Notes: generated by a model from the sequence alone, not told the origin. Positions 1 through 9,413 are shown, numbered from the stretch's first letter. The stretch: 64,000 nt of DNA from JASHSH01 sp036490215 (GCA_036490215.1 DASXEH010000054.1:1-64000); one strand, 5' to 3'. Program-made: numbers and translations.

Positions 1-1
1 G

Positions 2-397
2 CACCGGGTCGCCGATGCGCTCGGCCGGGCGTTGCAGCTCACCAACATCCTGCGCGATCTGCGTGAGGACCTAGGGCTTAAGCGGCTCTATTTGCCCGAT
101 GAGCTGCTGACCGCTCACGGTATCGCGTCGCGCGAGCCGGAAACAGTCCTGGCCAATCCCGCGCTCGACAAAGTCTGCGCGGAACTAGGGGCGCGCGCAC
201 GCAAGCATTTCGATGCCGCCGATGCGGCGATGGACGAATGCTCGCGCCGCGCCATGCGCCCGGCCCGGTTGATGGAGGCCATGTATCGCGGCCTGCTCGA
301 CCGGATGGAGCAGCAGAATTGGATGCTGGCGGACGCGCAGGTACGGGTTCCGTCCTCGATCAAGCTATGGTACGTGCTGCGTCATGGGCTCGTTTAG
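2..397 (+). CDS. hpnD: Presqualene diphosphate synthase HpnD, C-terminal part (5' cut by window)
   Basis: Trans-isoprenyl diphosphate synthase family enzyme that condenses two farnesyl diphosphates to presqualene diphosphate, the first committed step toward squalene in the HpnCDE route. The reading frame is open to the left edge, so about the first half of the protein is missing. The second substrate-binding region is visible as QLTNILRDLREDLG followed by RLYLP, the family's second aspartate-rich motif. The gene overlaps the start of shc by 14 bases, so the two are almost certainly co-transcribed and translationally coupled. The family call is firm; the choice of hpnD over hpnC rests on the position directly before shc. 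Confidence 0.88.
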   Translation, partial: HRVADALGRALQLTNILRDLREDLGLKRLYLPDELLTAHGIASREPETVLANPALDKVCAELGARARKHFDAADAAMDECSRRAMRPARLMEAMYRGLLDRMEQQNWMLADAQVRVPSSIKLWYVLRHGLV

Positions 398-2333
398 CGA
401 TACCGGCAACGCTGCGTCGACCGCCGCCATCCTCGATGGGGTGGTGCGGGAGTCGGCGCGCGCGCTGATCAAGCGGCAAAAGGCCGATGGGCATTGGGCT
501 TTCCCACTCGAAGCCGACGCGACGATCCCGGCTGAATACGTGCTGCTGCTCCATTATCTTGACGAGCGTGAGCCGGAGCTCGAAGCGCGCATCGGCAAAT
601 ATCTGCGCGCGATCCAGGCCGATCATGGTGGCTGGCCGCTGTTCCATGGCGGCGATCTCGATATCAGCGCCACGGTGAAGGCCTATTACGCATTGAAGGC
701 GATCGGCGACTCGCCCGACGCGCCGCACATGAAGCGTGCCCGCGAAGCCGTGCTTGCGCGCGGCGGCGCGGCCAAGGCGAATGTGTTCACGCGGATCATG
801 CTGGCGCTGTTCGGCCAGGTGCCGTGGCGCGCGGTGCCGGTGATGCCGGTCGAGATCATGCTGCTGCCGAAATGGTTCCCGTTCCATCTCGACAAGATCA
901 GCTATTGGTCGCGCACGGTGATCGTGCCGCTGCTGGTGCTCATGGCCTTGAAGCCGCAGGCGATCAACCCGCTCAAGATTTCGATTGCCGAACTCTTCGC
1001 GATGCCGCCTGACCGCGTGCGCAACTGGCATCAGGCGAATGACAAGTCCATCTGGGGTGCGGTGTTCCGCGGTCTCGATGTGGTGCTGCAGGTCGCCGAG
1101 CCCTTCGTGCCGACCGCGATGCGTCGCCGCGCCATCAACCGCGCGCTGGCCTGGAGCGACGAGCGCCGCAATGGCGAGGACGGGCTGGGCGCTATCTTCC
1201 CGGCGATGGCCAACCTGGTGATGATGTACGAGGCGTTGGGCGTGCCGAAGGACGACCGTCGCCTCGTCACCGCCAAGATCGCGCTGCGCAAGCTGGTGGT
1301 CGAAGAGCCCGATGGCAGCGCTTGGGTGCAGCCCTGCGTTTCGCCGGTGTGGGATACGGCACTGGCCTGTCACGCGCTGGCCGAAGCCGGCGATGACGAG
1401 TCGATCGCGCAGGCCAAGCGCGGCGCCGACTGGCTGGCGACCAAGCAGATCACCGATCTTGCCGGCGATTGGGCGGTGAAGAATCCCGGCCTGGTCTCTG
1501 GCGGCTGGGCGTTCCAATACACCAACGCGCATTACCCCGATGTCGACGATACGGCGGCGGTGATGGCGGCTTTAGATCGGTTGGATGGCGCCAAGCATCG
1601 CGACGTGGTCGAGCGCGGCGCGGTGTGGTTGCGCGGCATGACCAGCAAAGACGGCGGCTGGGGTGCCTTCGATATCGACAATACACACTACGAACTCAAT
1701 CACATTCCCTTTGCCGATCACGGTGCGCTGCTCGATCCACCGACCGCCGATGTATCGGCGCGCTGCGTCTCGGCGCTGTCAGTGCTCGGCGCGCGGCGCG
1801 ACGATCCGGCGGTGAAGGCAGGCGTTGACTATCTGCTGCGCAACCAGGAAGCCGACGGCTCCTGGTTCGGCCGCTGGGGCACCAATTACGTCTACGGCAC
1901 CTGGTCGACGCTGGCCGCTTTGAATGCTGCCGGCGTGCCGCATGATCATCCTCAGATGAAGCATGCCGTGTCGTGGCTTCTGGCCAAGCAGCGTGACGAT
2001 GGTGGCTGGGGTGAGGATGGCCGGTCCTATTGGGATGGGCAGCTGCGCGGTGAAGGGCCTGTCAGCACGCCGTCGCAGACGGCCTGGGCGGTGCTCGGCC
2101 TGATGGCGGCGGGCGAGGGGCGCAACCCGGCCGTCGCGCGCGGCATCGACTATCTGCTGCGCCTGCGCAACGACGAAGGTCTGTGGGACGAAGCGCATTA
2201 CACGGCTGTGGGTTTCCCGCGCGTCTTCTATCTGCGCTATCACGGCTATCGCGCCTACTTCCCGCTCTGGGCGCTGGCGCGCTACCGCAACCTGGTCGCG
2301 GGCAACTTCGCACCGATCCTGCACGCGCTGTGA
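384..2333 (+). CDS. shc: Squalene-hopene cyclase
   Basis: Monotopic membrane enzyme of 649 aa that cyclises squalene to hopene or hopanol. The catalytic DXDD motif is present as D386-V-D388-D389 in the sequence YPDVDDTA. Several QW-type repeats are visible (for example DGGWGAFD, DGSWFGRWG, DDGGWGED). The length is typical of the family. The ATG lies inside the end of hpnD. Downstream, before hpnG, sits a C/G-rich palindromic repeat. The gene is also called hpnF. There is no sign of damage. Confidence 0.97.
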   Translation: MGSFSDTGNAASTAAILDGVVRESARALIKRQKADGHWAFPLEADATIPAEYVLLLHYLDEREPELEARIGKYLRAIQADHGGWPLFHGGDLDISATVKAYYALKAIGDSPDAPHMKRAREAVLARGGAAKANVFTRIMLALFGQVPWRAVPVMPVEIMLLPKWFPFHLDKISYWSRTVIVPLLVLMALKPQAINPLKISIAELFAMPPDRVRNWHQANDKSIWGAVFRGLDVVLQVAEPFVPTAMRRRAINRALAWSDERRNGEDGLGAIFPAMANLVMMYEALGVPKDDRRLVTAKIALRKLVVEEPDGSAWVQPCVSPVWDTALACHALAEAGDDESIAQAKRGADWLATKQITDLAGDWAVKNPGLVSGGWAFQYTNAHYPDVDDTAAVMAALDRLDGAKHRDVVERGAVWLRGMTSKDGGWGAFDIDNTHYELNHIPFADHGALLDPPTADVSARCVSALSVLGARRDDPAVKAGVDYLLRNQEADGSWFGRWGTNYVYGTWSTLAALNAAGVPHDHPQMKHAVSWLLAKQRDDGGWGEDGRSYWDGQLRGEGPVSTPSQTAWAVLGLMAAGEGRNPAVARGIDYLLRLRNDEGLWDEAHYTAVGFPRVFYLRYHGYRAYFPLWALARYRNLVAGNFAPILHAL

Positions 2334-2355
2334 GCGGCTTTACGGTTATGGAAAC

Positions 2356-2457
2356 ACCCCCCACCCTAACCCTCCCCCTCAAGGGGGGAGGGGATGACTT
2401 GAGGCGCCATCATAAATCTTACCCTCCCCCCTTGAGGGGGAGGGAGGGGTGGGGGGT
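2356..2457. repeat. Dispersed C/G-rich palindromic intergenic repeat (family A)
   Basis: An element of about 100 bp begins ACCCCCCACCCT and ends AGGGGTGGGGGGT, so its ends are inverted repeats. Inside are two smaller hairpins of the form CCCTCCCCCTCAAGGGGG. Related copies lie at 28614-28700, 29380-29484, 35760-35874 and 37819-37882, always between genes. This copy reaches into the extended open frame in front of hpnG, which argues that hpnG starts downstream of it. Confidence 0.8.
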
Positions 2458-2481
2458 CTACGCCCCGATCCCAGTGTCATC

Positions 2482-3183
2482 ATGACGATCTCAAAAATGA
2501 GCGCTTCTATCGCCATCATCTGCGGAATGCGGACGGAAGCGGCGCTTCTGCCGCGCGGGATCGAATTCGTGTGCACGGGCGGCCGTGCCAATGATGCGCT
2601 CGATGAGGCGCGGCGGTTGTTGGCCGGCGGTGCGGCGGGGCTTTTGAGTTTCGGCATCGCGGGCGGACTTGATCCGACCCTGCGCACAGGCGCACTGGTG
2701 ATCGGGACCACCGTTGCCGTCAGCGAGGGGAAACTTGCCGCCGATGCAGCCTGGGCGGCACGTCTGGCTGCCGCGTTGCCCGAAGCGAAGGCCGGTGTTA
2801 TCGCCGGTGTGGCGCAGCCGGTCGCTTATCCATTGGAAAAAGCGGCGCTGTTTCGCAATTGGCAAGCGCTGGTTGTCGATATGGAAAGCGGCGCGGTGGC
2901 GCGCGCCTGTGCCGAGGCGGGCAAGCCCTTCGCCGTCATTCGCGCGGTGGCCGATCCGGCGGCGCGCACCATTCCGCGTGCAGCGCTCAACGGACTAACA
3001 CCCTCGGGACGGATGAATCCGGTCGCGGCGGTGCGCGGTGTGATCGAGCGGCCGAGCGAATTGCCGGGATTGATGAAACTGGCCGTGCAGACGCGCGCGG
3101 CGCTGCGGACGTTAGCCGACGCGACGCGCCGGCTTGGCCCGACCCTCGGCTTCGAGACGCTGACGACCCTCGTCGACGAGTGA
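2482..3183 (+). CDS. hpnG: Hopanoid-associated nucleoside phosphorylase HpnG
   Basis: Member of the purine/uridine phosphorylase and MTA/SAH nucleosidase superfamily, about 233 aa. In the hopanoid pathway HpnG releases adenine from adenosylhopane to give phosphoribosylhopane or ribosylhopane. The conserved core is seen as GAAGLLSFGIAGGLDP and the VDMESGAVAR segment, which holds the Met-Glu of the nucleoside-binding site. The ATG at 2482 is preferred because the longer frame (from 2449) runs into the palindromic repeat; ATG 2497 is another option. No clear Shine-Dalgarno sequence was seen. The 3' end overlaps the convergent hpnH by 72 bases. Confidence 0.9.
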   Translation: MTISKMSASIAIICGMRTEAALLPRGIEFVCTGGRANDALDEARRLLAGGAAGLLSFGIAGGLDPTLRTGALVIGTTVAVSEGKLAADAAWAARLAAALPEAKAGVIAGVAQPVAYPLEKAALFRNWQALVVDMESGAVARACAEAGKPFAVIRAVADPAARTIPRAALNGLTPSGRMNPVAAVRGVIERPSELPGLMKLAVQTRAALRTLADATRRLGPTLGFETLTTLVDE

Positions 3184-4254
3184 CTCGTAGACCCATTCGG
3201 CCTTGCGCTGCTTGCTGAGGTCGATGTCATCGGCCATCGGCCCTTCGGTACGCGGCCCGCGCATCGTCACGGCCAATGCCTTCAGCGGATGCTTCACGGC
3301 ATCCATCACGGCGGTCGCTTCGAAGCCCGAATGGACCATGCAGTCGGCGCACTTCTCGTAATTGCCGACGCCATAGGAGTCCCAATCGGTCGTGTCCATC
3401 AACTCGCGATAGGTCTTGGCGTAGCCTTCGCCGAGCAGATAGCAGGGGCGCTGCCAGCCGAACACGTTGCGCGTCGGGTTGCCCCAAGGCGTGCAGTGAT
3501 AGGTCTGGTTGCCGGCGAGGAAATCGAGGAATAGCGGCGACTGGCCGAACGACCACTTCTTGCCCTTGCCGCGGCGGAAGATGTCGCGGAACAGCATCTT
3601 GGTGTTGCGGCGGTTGAGGAAGTGCTGTGTGTCGGGCGCGCGCTCGTAAGCATAGCCGGGCGACATGGTCACGCCGTCGATGCCGATCGCCTGCACCTCG
3701 TCGAGGAAGTCAGCCACGCGCTCGGGCGAGGCGTTCGAGAACAGCGTGCTGTTGCAATTGACGCGGAAGCCCTTCGCCTTGGCGGCCTTCACCGCGGCAA
3801 TGGCGATATCGTAGGTGCCCTCTTGGCACACCGACTTGTCGTGATCCTCACGGCCGCCATCGAGATGGATCGACCAGGTGAACAGCGGGTTCGGCTTGAA
3901 CTGGTCGAGCTTCTTTTCGAGCAGCAGCGCGTTGGTGCAGAGATAGACGTATTTGCCGCGCGCCATCAGCGCTTCGACGATCTCGACGATCTCTTTGTGC
4001 AGCAGCGGCTCACCGCCGGCGATCGAGACGACCGGCGCGCCACATTCCTCGGCGGCCTGGATGCATTCCTCGACCGTTAGGCGGGAATTCAGGATGTTGT
4101 CGGGATAGTCGATCTTGCCGCAGCCGGCACAGGCCAGGTTGCAGCGGAACAGCGGTTCGAGCATCAGCACCAGCGGATACCGCTTGTTGCCGATCAGATG
4201 CTGTTTGGCGACATAGGCGCCGACGCGGATGGCTTGGGAGAGGGGAATGCTCAC
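3112..4254 (-). CDS. hpnH: Adenosyl-hopene transferase HpnH (radical SAM)
   Basis: Radical SAM enzyme that joins the 5'-deoxyadenosyl group to hopene, the first step of hopanoid side-chain extension. The cluster-binding motif is CNLACAGC within FRCNLACAGCGKIDYP. The GTG at 4254 gives a start matching the usual family N-terminus (SIPLSQAIRVGAYV) and about 380 aa; an in-frame ATG at 4311 would add 19 residues without family support. It is transcribed opposite to hpnG and the two coding regions overlap tail to tail. The C-terminal SPASM-like cysteines are visible as YEKCADCMVHSG. Confidence 0.95.
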   Translation of the reverse strand: MSIPLSQAIRVGAYVAKQHLIGNKRYPLVLMLEPLFRCNLACAGCGKIDYPDNILNSRLTVEECIQAAEECGAPVVSIAGGEPLLHKEIVEIVEALMARGKYVYLCTNALLLEKKLDQFKPNPLFTWSIHLDGGREDHDKSVCQEGTYDIAIAAVKAAKAKGFRVNCNSTLFSNASPERVADFLDEVQAIGIDGVTMSPGYAYERAPDTQHFLNRRNTKMLFRDIFRRGKGKKWSFGQSPLFLDFLAGNQTYHCTPWGNPTRNVFGWQRPCYLLGEGYAKTYRELMDTTDWDSYGVGNYEKCADCMVHSGFEATAVMDAVKHPLKALAVTMRGPRTEGPMADDIDLSKQRKAEWVYESLVDEGRQRLEAEGRAKPARRVG

Positions 4255-4405
4255 GATTGGATGAAGTTGGTTGTTGATGCGGGCATTTCTAGGGCGCGAT
4301 CCTAGACCCATATGCCGGGGATCGCCAGGGGCTTGATGCAGCGCGGCAACACTTTGATTTCATATGATTTCATGCAGATCAGATAACCATCCGGGCTTTA
4401 TCGAT

Positions 4406-4495
4406 CGTCATGCCCGGGCTTGACCCGGGCATCCACGACTTTCTTGGTCGCAGCACCAAAGACGTGGATGGCCGACTCGGAGGCCGGCCATGACG
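4406..4495. repeat. Palindromic intergenic repeat (family C)
   Basis: Starts CGTCATGCCCGGG and ends CCGGCCATGACG, with internal GGGCATCCACG and CGTGGATGGCC arms, so the whole unit can fold into one long hairpin. Related units are at 19080-19259 and 45266-45346, and a half unit lies near 46302. It lies between the 5' end of hpnH and the 3' end of the cyclase gene. Confidence 0.75.
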
Positions 4496-4537
4496 CGCTT
4501 CGGGTGTGGCTGCAATTGGTCCGTCATTTTGGGCATC

Positions 4538-6628
4538 TCACTTACTGTCCATCACTACGAGCCCATCCCAATCCGTGGGCGGCGGTGCGGCCTTGTATGC
4601 ACCTGCCCGTCCGATCTGCAGCGCGGAGGGTGGGTCATCGCCACGCGTGGCGATCACGGTTTCGAAAAGCGTGATTGCCCCATCCCAGTCGCGACGGCGA
4701 AGTGCAGTGAGGCCGTCCTCGTACTGGGCGATCCAGGCAGGTGTCGTTGTGTCCTCTTCTCGCAGGCCGAGGAGTTCGTAGACTGCCAATCCGCCCATGC
4801 GGCCATAGACCGCGACCGTGTCGAGCCGCCGCACCATCACGCGATCCTTCACCAGCGCATGGGTGTCTTCGCCCAGCATGATCGCCGTGCCATAGGCCTT
4901 GTTGAGCGACTCGAGGCGGCTGGCCACGTTCACCGGATCGCCGATCACCGAATAGTTGATGCGGTCATGGCTGCCGATATTGCCGACGAGGACGTGTCCG
5001 GTGTTGATGCCGATGCGCGCCCTCATCGCGCCCATCTCGTGCGGATGACCGGCGCGCAGTTCGGCCAGCCGCGCCTGGCAGGTTAGCGCCGCGCGGCAGG
5101 CATTCAGCGCGTGATCGGTATCGGGCAGTGGTGCGCCCCAGAAGGCCATGATCGCGTCGCCGATATATTTATCGATCGTGCCGCGATCCGTCTGGATAAT
5201 GCCCGACATCTCGCTGAGATAGTCGCCGAGGAACGCGATCAGCCTGTCGCCCAGCCGTTCCGAGATCGCGGTGAAACCGGCCAGATCCATGAACAGGATG
5301 GTGAGATCCTTCATCTCGCCGCCCAGCTTCGCCTCGATCCCTTGGGCGAACAGCGTCCGCACCAATTCGGTCGGGATGTATTTCTTGAAGGACGACAGGC
5401 TGGCGGCCATGCGCGCCGTGGCGCCCGAAACATCGTGCACCTCGGTGAAGATCGAGCGCACCGCATCGATCTTGTCGAAGCGGAAATCTTCGAGCTGGCG
5501 CAGATTGGCCGTCACCTTGGCCAGCGGCGCGCCCACCAGGAGGCGCCCCACCAGGATGCTGCCGATCAGCACCAGCACCACGAAGACCGAGAGTCCCATC
5601 ATCAGCATGTGCGCGTTGCGTTCGATCGGCCCGAGCACCTCGGCGGTGGGCAGCACCACGCAGGCGACGAGACCCATCTGTGGCAAAGGCGCGAGCGTGA
5701 CGAAATAGTCGGCGTCGCTGATCGCATCGTGCTGGGTGAGCTGGATGGCGCCTTTGAGCGCCTTCAGGTCGATCGCCTGCGTTTTCAGTGCGCCCGCCAC
5801 CACCCGGACGGGCAGCAACGCACTCTCGTCGAGGCGGGGAAGCGCAACAGGCGCATTGGCATCGGTCGATGCTTGCGCCACGGCATGGGGGGCAGCGACC
5901 AGTTGTCCGGCCGTATTGGTCAGGAACACGGACCCGGTGTGTCCCACCGTGATCCCGTCGAGGAAATGCGACAGTGTGTTGAGTTCGATCGAGACGCCCA
6001 GCGCCCCTTCGACGTCACCCCCAAGTTCCAAATTTTGAGCGTTGGTAACCCCGAACGCGCCGCTGGAGGGAAGCCGCGCGATGTTGCTCCAGACCGGAGC
6101 ATCTTGCGTGAAGGCGGTCTTGTACCAGAACTGCTGCGTAACCAGGTATGTGCTCGGGTCGATCTTGCTTTGGCCTGGGGCTTTCATCCCCTTGTCGTAT
6201 TCATAAACCCGACGATCGCGGATGGCCGCGTCGCCGCTGGGGGTCGTATACTCCGACTGGACCCGCCCATCGGGCAGGCGCCGGACCAGGAGGGAACGGT
6301 CGTCGTCCCAGCCGAATTCGATCGCGCCCAGATTTGGTTCGGCTTCCAGAACCGAGACGAACAGGGCTTCGGCCTTGCCGCGATCCTCGATATCGGTGGC
6401 GCGGGCTTCGATGTTCTGGCCGATGGCGGTGCGCGCCGCCACGGCGTCATCAAGCACGCCATCGATCTTGGAGCCGACGCTTTCGATGGCCAGCGCGTTG
6501 ATCCGGTCATCGAGCATATCGATATTGTCACGCGACGTGACCTGCCAGGGCGCGTAGACCAGTACGGCCGTCAGTATCACTAAGGCGACAATGCCAATGG
6601 ATAAACCTGTCCGAATGGAAATCTTCAC
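4538..6628 (-). CDS. Membrane-bound class III adenylate/guanylate cyclase with extracytoplasmic sensor
   Basis: A 696-aa receptor cyclase. Helix 1 (about 8-27) and helix 2 (about 341-365) flank a periplasmic Cache-like sensor domain, followed by a HAMP-like linker and a cyclase domain. Catalytic residues look intact: metal-binding D448 in FMDLAGFT and D491 in YIGDAIMAFWG, and transition-state residues N567 and R571 in GDPVNVASRLE. K487 in IDKYIGD sits at the adenine-recognition position, favouring ATP and cAMP. Three cyclic-nucleotide-binding-type proteins are encoded within 13 kb (10999, 13473 and 16893), so a local cAMP circuit is plausible. The ligand is unknown. Confidence 0.92.
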   Translation of the reverse strand: MKISIRTGLSIGIVALVILTAVLVYAPWQVTSRDNIDMLDDRINALAIESVGSKIDGVLDDAVAARTAIGQNIEARATDIEDRGKAEALFVSVLEAEPNLGAIEFGWDDDRSLLVRRLPDGRVQSEYTTPSGDAAIRDRRVYEYDKGMKAPGQSKIDPSTYLVTQQFWYKTAFTQDAPVWSNIARLPSSGAFGVTNAQNLELGGDVEGALGVSIELNTLSHFLDGITVGHTGSVFLTNTAGQLVAAPHAVAQASTDANAPVALPRLDESALLPVRVVAGALKTQAIDLKALKGAIQLTQHDAISDADYFVTLAPLPQMGLVACVVLPTAEVLGPIERNAHMLMMGLSVFVVLVLIGSILVGRLLVGAPLAKVTANLRQLEDFRFDKIDAVRSIFTEVHDVSGATARMAASLSSFKKYIPTELVRTLFAQGIEAKLGGEMKDLTILFMDLAGFTAISERLGDRLIAFLGDYLSEMSGIIQTDRGTIDKYIGDAIMAFWGAPLPDTDHALNACRAALTCQARLAELRAGHPHEMGAMRARIGINTGHVLVGNIGSHDRINYSVIGDPVNVASRLESLNKAYGTAIMLGEDTHALVKDRVMVRRLDTVAVYGRMGGLAVYELLGLREEDTTTPAWIAQYEDGLTALRRRDWDGAITLFETVIATRGDDPPSALQIGRAGAYKAAPPPTDWDGLVVMDSK

Positions 6629-6747
6629 GCGGCGGGCCCTTTCCCAAGCATGCTAATGCAATTGCGCGGGTCAGTCATTCCAGAGGCGCTGGGCCTGGAA
6701 ATGAGGCGGGGGTGACGCGGGCCGCGAATTTTGGTTAAGTCCCCCTT

Positions 6748-7899
6748 ATGGGAGTTCCGATTCTGTTGGCCGTTGTTCTGGCCGCCGCTGCCCTCATCGG
6801 TTGCGTTTACCAAATCGCGGCCGCGATCCTGACCGTGCGCTATATGCGCACGCACGAGCCCACGCCGTCGGCTCGGCCGGGGATCAGCGTGCTCAAGCCC
6901 CTGCATGGCGACGAGCCCGGCCTTGCCGACAATCTGCGCGCCCTGTGCCGCCTCGACTATCCGGCCTTCCAGATTCTCTGCAACACACTTGACCCGATCG
7001 ATCCGGCGTGGCGCGTGGCCGAACAGGTGCGCGCCGAATTCCCCGCTGTCGCCATGCAGAATGCCGCGGGTGAAGGCAGCGCCGCGCGCAACCGCAAGAT
7101 CGCCAGTCTGGAAAACCTGCTGCCGCGCGCGACCCACGACATCCTGGCCTTCGCCGATGCCGATGTGGGTGCCGCGCCGCTTTATCTCGATAACATCGCC
7201 GCAGCGCTCGAAAAGCCCGGCGCCGGCCTGGTCACCTGCCTCTATCTGGCCCAGCCGACCGGCACGCTGTGGAGCCAGCTCGAATCGCAATGGATCAATC
7301 TCGCCTTCCTGCCTTCGGTTCTGGTGGCGCGTGCGATCGGCCGGCGCGACGGATGCTTCGGCGCGACGATCGCACTGCATCGCGCGACGCTCGATCGCGT
7401 TGGTGGCCTGGCCCCGCTGCGCGATCTTCTGGCTGACGATTTTGCGCTGGGTGCGGCTGTGCGCGAACTCGGCCTGACCATCGAACTGGCGGCCCGGCCG
7501 GTCGATATGGTTGTCCATCACAACGGTTTCATGGCGATGTTCACGCATGAGGTGCGCTGGGGCCGCACCATCGCCGTGCTGGATCGTTTCGGCTATGCGG
7601 CGTCGATCCTGACGCAGCCGGTGATCCTGGGTCTGGCGGCAGCCCTGCTCGGCGGTCTCGCCTGGCCGTTTGTGGCGACTTTCCTGGGCGCGGGTGTCGT
7701 ACGTTATCTGGCCGTGCGCGCCCAGGAGCGTGCACTCGGTGTGACACCGGCGCCGGCCCCCTTGCTCGCCCTGCGCGAAGTTCTTACTTTTGCCGTGTTT
7801 GTCGCCGCTCTTTGGGGCCGCACCGTGCATTGGCGCGGTTCCCGATATCGCATCCACCGCGATGGCACCATGCAGTCTGTGGAAGAGTCCCCATCATGA
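6748..7899 (+). CDS. hpnI: Hopanoid glycosyltransferase HpnI
   Basis: GT21-like ceramide-glucosyltransferase relative of 383 aa that transfers an N-acetylglucosamine unit to bacteriohopanetetrol on the path to the cyclitol ether. It has an N-terminal membrane helix (about 3-24), the ISVLKPLHGDEP family signature, the FADADVGA metal-binding region, a DDFALGAAVRELG acceptor motif, and HEVRWGRT matching the (Q/R)xxRW motif, then C-terminal hydrophobic helices. Its stop overlaps the hpnJ start (ATGA), so the two form an operon. Confidence 0.92.
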   Translation: MGVPILLAVVLAAAALIGCVYQIAAAILTVRYMRTHEPTPSARPGISVLKPLHGDEPGLADNLRALCRLDYPAFQILCNTLDPIDPAWRVAEQVRAEFPAVAMQNAAGEGSAARNRKIASLENLLPRATHDILAFADADVGAAPLYLDNIAAALEKPGAGLVTCLYLAQPTGTLWSQLESQWINLAFLPSVLVARAIGRRDGCFGATIALHRATLDRVGGLAPLRDLLADDFALGAAVRELGLTIELAARPVDMVVHHNGFMAMFTHEVRWGRTIAVLDRFGYAASILTQPVILGLAAALLGGLAWPFVATFLGAGVVRYLAVRAQERALGVTPAPAPLLALREVLTFAVFVAALWGRTVHWRGSRYRIHRDGTMQSVEESPS

Positions 7900-9323
7900 T
7901 GAAGACGCTGTTCCTCAATCCGCCGTCCTATGAAGGTTTCGATGGTGGCGCCGGCTCGCGGTACCAGGCCAAGCGCGAGGTGCGCTCGTTCTGGTATCCG
8001 ACTTGGCTGGCCCAGGTGGCGGCGTTGGTGGACGATTCGAAGCTGATCGACGCGCCGGCGCGCGGGCTCGAATTGAAGGACGTGCTGCCGCTGGCCAAGG
8101 ACTATGAGTTGCTGGTGATGTTCTGCACCGCGCCCAGCTTCCGCTCGGACGTGAAGGTGGCCGAGGCGTTCAAGGAAGCAAACGCGAATCTGCGCATCGG
8201 CTTCGTCGGCGCCCATGTGGCGACCTTGCCGCAGCAGTCGATCGAGGCGACCCAGGCGCTCGATTTCGTTGCGCGTCACGAGTTCGATTACACGATCCAG
8301 GAGATCGCGCAGGGCCGCGCCTATGCCGAGGTCGACGGCATCACCTGGCGCAACGAGAAAGGCGAGATCATCCATAATCGCGATCGCGCGCTGATCCACG
8401 ACATGGACATTCTGCCGTCGGTGGCCAAGGTCTATCGCCGTGACTTGGTGATCGAGGACTATTTCAACGGCTATCTCAATCACCCGTATCTGTCGTTCTA
8501 CACGGGCCGCGGCTGCCGGTCGAAATGCAGCTTCTGTCTCTGGCCGCAGACGATCGGCGGGCATATCTATCGTTCGCGCAGCGTGCCGAAGGTGCTCGAA
8601 GATCTCGCCGAGATGAAGCAGCTCTTCCCCGAGGTGAAGGAATTCTTCTTCGACGACGACACGCTGACCGATGACCGCGAGCGCACCAAGGAGATCGCGA
8701 TCGGCATGGGCAAGCTTGGCCTGATGTGGTCGTGCAATGCGAAGCCGAACGTGCCGCGCGACGTGCTCGAAGTGATGAAGGCCAATGGTCTTCGCCTGCT
8801 GCTGGTCGGTTACGAGAGCGGCGTGCAGGACATCCTCAACAACATCAAGAAGGGCACGCGCATCGATATCGCGCGGCGCTTCACCCAGGACTGCCACGAG
8901 CTCGGCATCCTCATCCATGGCACTTTCATTCTCGGTCTGCCCGGCGAGACGAAAGAGACGATCCAGACGACCTTGAAGTTCGCCAAGGACATGAACCCGC
9001 GCACGATCCAGGTCTCTCTGCCGGCGCCCTATCCGGGCACGCTGCTCTACAAGCAGGCGCGCGAGAACGGTTGGTTCGAAGGCGGCGAGCTGCTGCGCGA
9101 TGACGGCGTGCAGACGCCAGCCATGGGCTATCCGCATCTCCGGGCCAGCGAGATGGATCAGGCGGTGGCGAGCTTCTACAAGGCCTTCTATTTCCGTCCG
9201 CGCAAGATCACCGAGATCGTGCTCGAAATGGCGAAGAGCTGGGACATGACCAAGCGCCGTCTGCGCGAGGGCGTCGAGTTCTTCAGCTACCTGCGCTCGC
9301 GCACCGAGACGAAAGCGGCGTAG
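7896..9323 (+). CDS. hpnJ: Hopanoid radical SAM protein HpnJ (cyclitol ether formation)
   Basis: B12-binding-type radical SAM protein of 475 aa. The N-terminal part resembles a cobalamin-binding fold and the cluster motif is CRSKCSFC. Family knowledge places HpnJ after HpnI and HpnK, contracting the amino-sugar ring to give bacteriohopanetetrol cyclitol ether. The ATG at 7896 overlaps the end of hpnI; the open frame continues upstream but only as an overlap with hpnI. hpnK, the deacetylase acting between HpnI and HpnJ, is not next to these genes in this window. Confidence 0.93.
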   Translation: MMKTLFLNPPSYEGFDGGAGSRYQAKREVRSFWYPTWLAQVAALVDDSKLIDAPARGLELKDVLPLAKDYELLVMFCTAPSFRSDVKVAEAFKEANANLRIGFVGAHVATLPQQSIEATQALDFVARHEFDYTIQEIAQGRAYAEVDGITWRNEKGEIIHNRDRALIHDMDILPSVAKVYRRDLVIEDYFNGYLNHPYLSFYTGRGCRSKCSFCLWPQTIGGHIYRSRSVPKVLEDLAEMKQLFPEVKEFFFDDDTLTDDRERTKEIAIGMGKLGLMWSCNAKPNVPRDVLEVMKANGLRLLLVGYESGVQDILNNIKKGTRIDIARRFTQDCHELGILIHGTFILGLPGETKETIQTTLKFAKDMNPRTIQVSLPAPYPGTLLYKQARENGWFEGGELLRDDGVQTPAMGYPHLRASEMDQAVASFYKAFYFRPRKITEIVLEMAKSWDMTKRRLREGVEFFSYLRSRTETKAA

Positions 9324-9334
9324 TTTCTCTTTTT

Positions 9335-9413
9335 GTCATTGCGAGAAGCGTAGCGACGAAGCAATCCAGGGGCCGGAGGGGTTGCTGGACTGCTTCGCTA
9401 CGCTCGCAATGAC
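9335..9413. repeat. Palindromic intergenic repeat (family B)
   Basis: Begins GTCATTGCGAG and ends CTCGCAATGAC, with internal GAAGCAATCCAG and CTGCTTCG segments that pair. A second copy with the same ends is at 33397-33476. It lies between the convergent hpnJ and MFS genes, where it could also act as a bidirectional transcription end. Confidence 0.8.

Noticed and set aside
360..1532. Long open frame on the minus strand opposite shc
   Set aside because: It lies wholly inside shc, whose motifs are unmistakable; the product is Arg/His-rich shadow sequence.
2482..3183. Stand-alone MTA/SAH nucleosidase
   Set aside because: The position directly after shc and the family features fit hopanoid phosphorylase HpnG better.
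5111..6583. 490-codon open frame on the plus strand
   Set aside because: Antisense to the class III cyclase, which has complete catalytic motifs; the product is low complexity and typical of high-GC antisense frames.
7704..9137. 477-codon minus-strand frame
   Set aside because: Antisense to hpnI/hpnJ; no recognisable domain.
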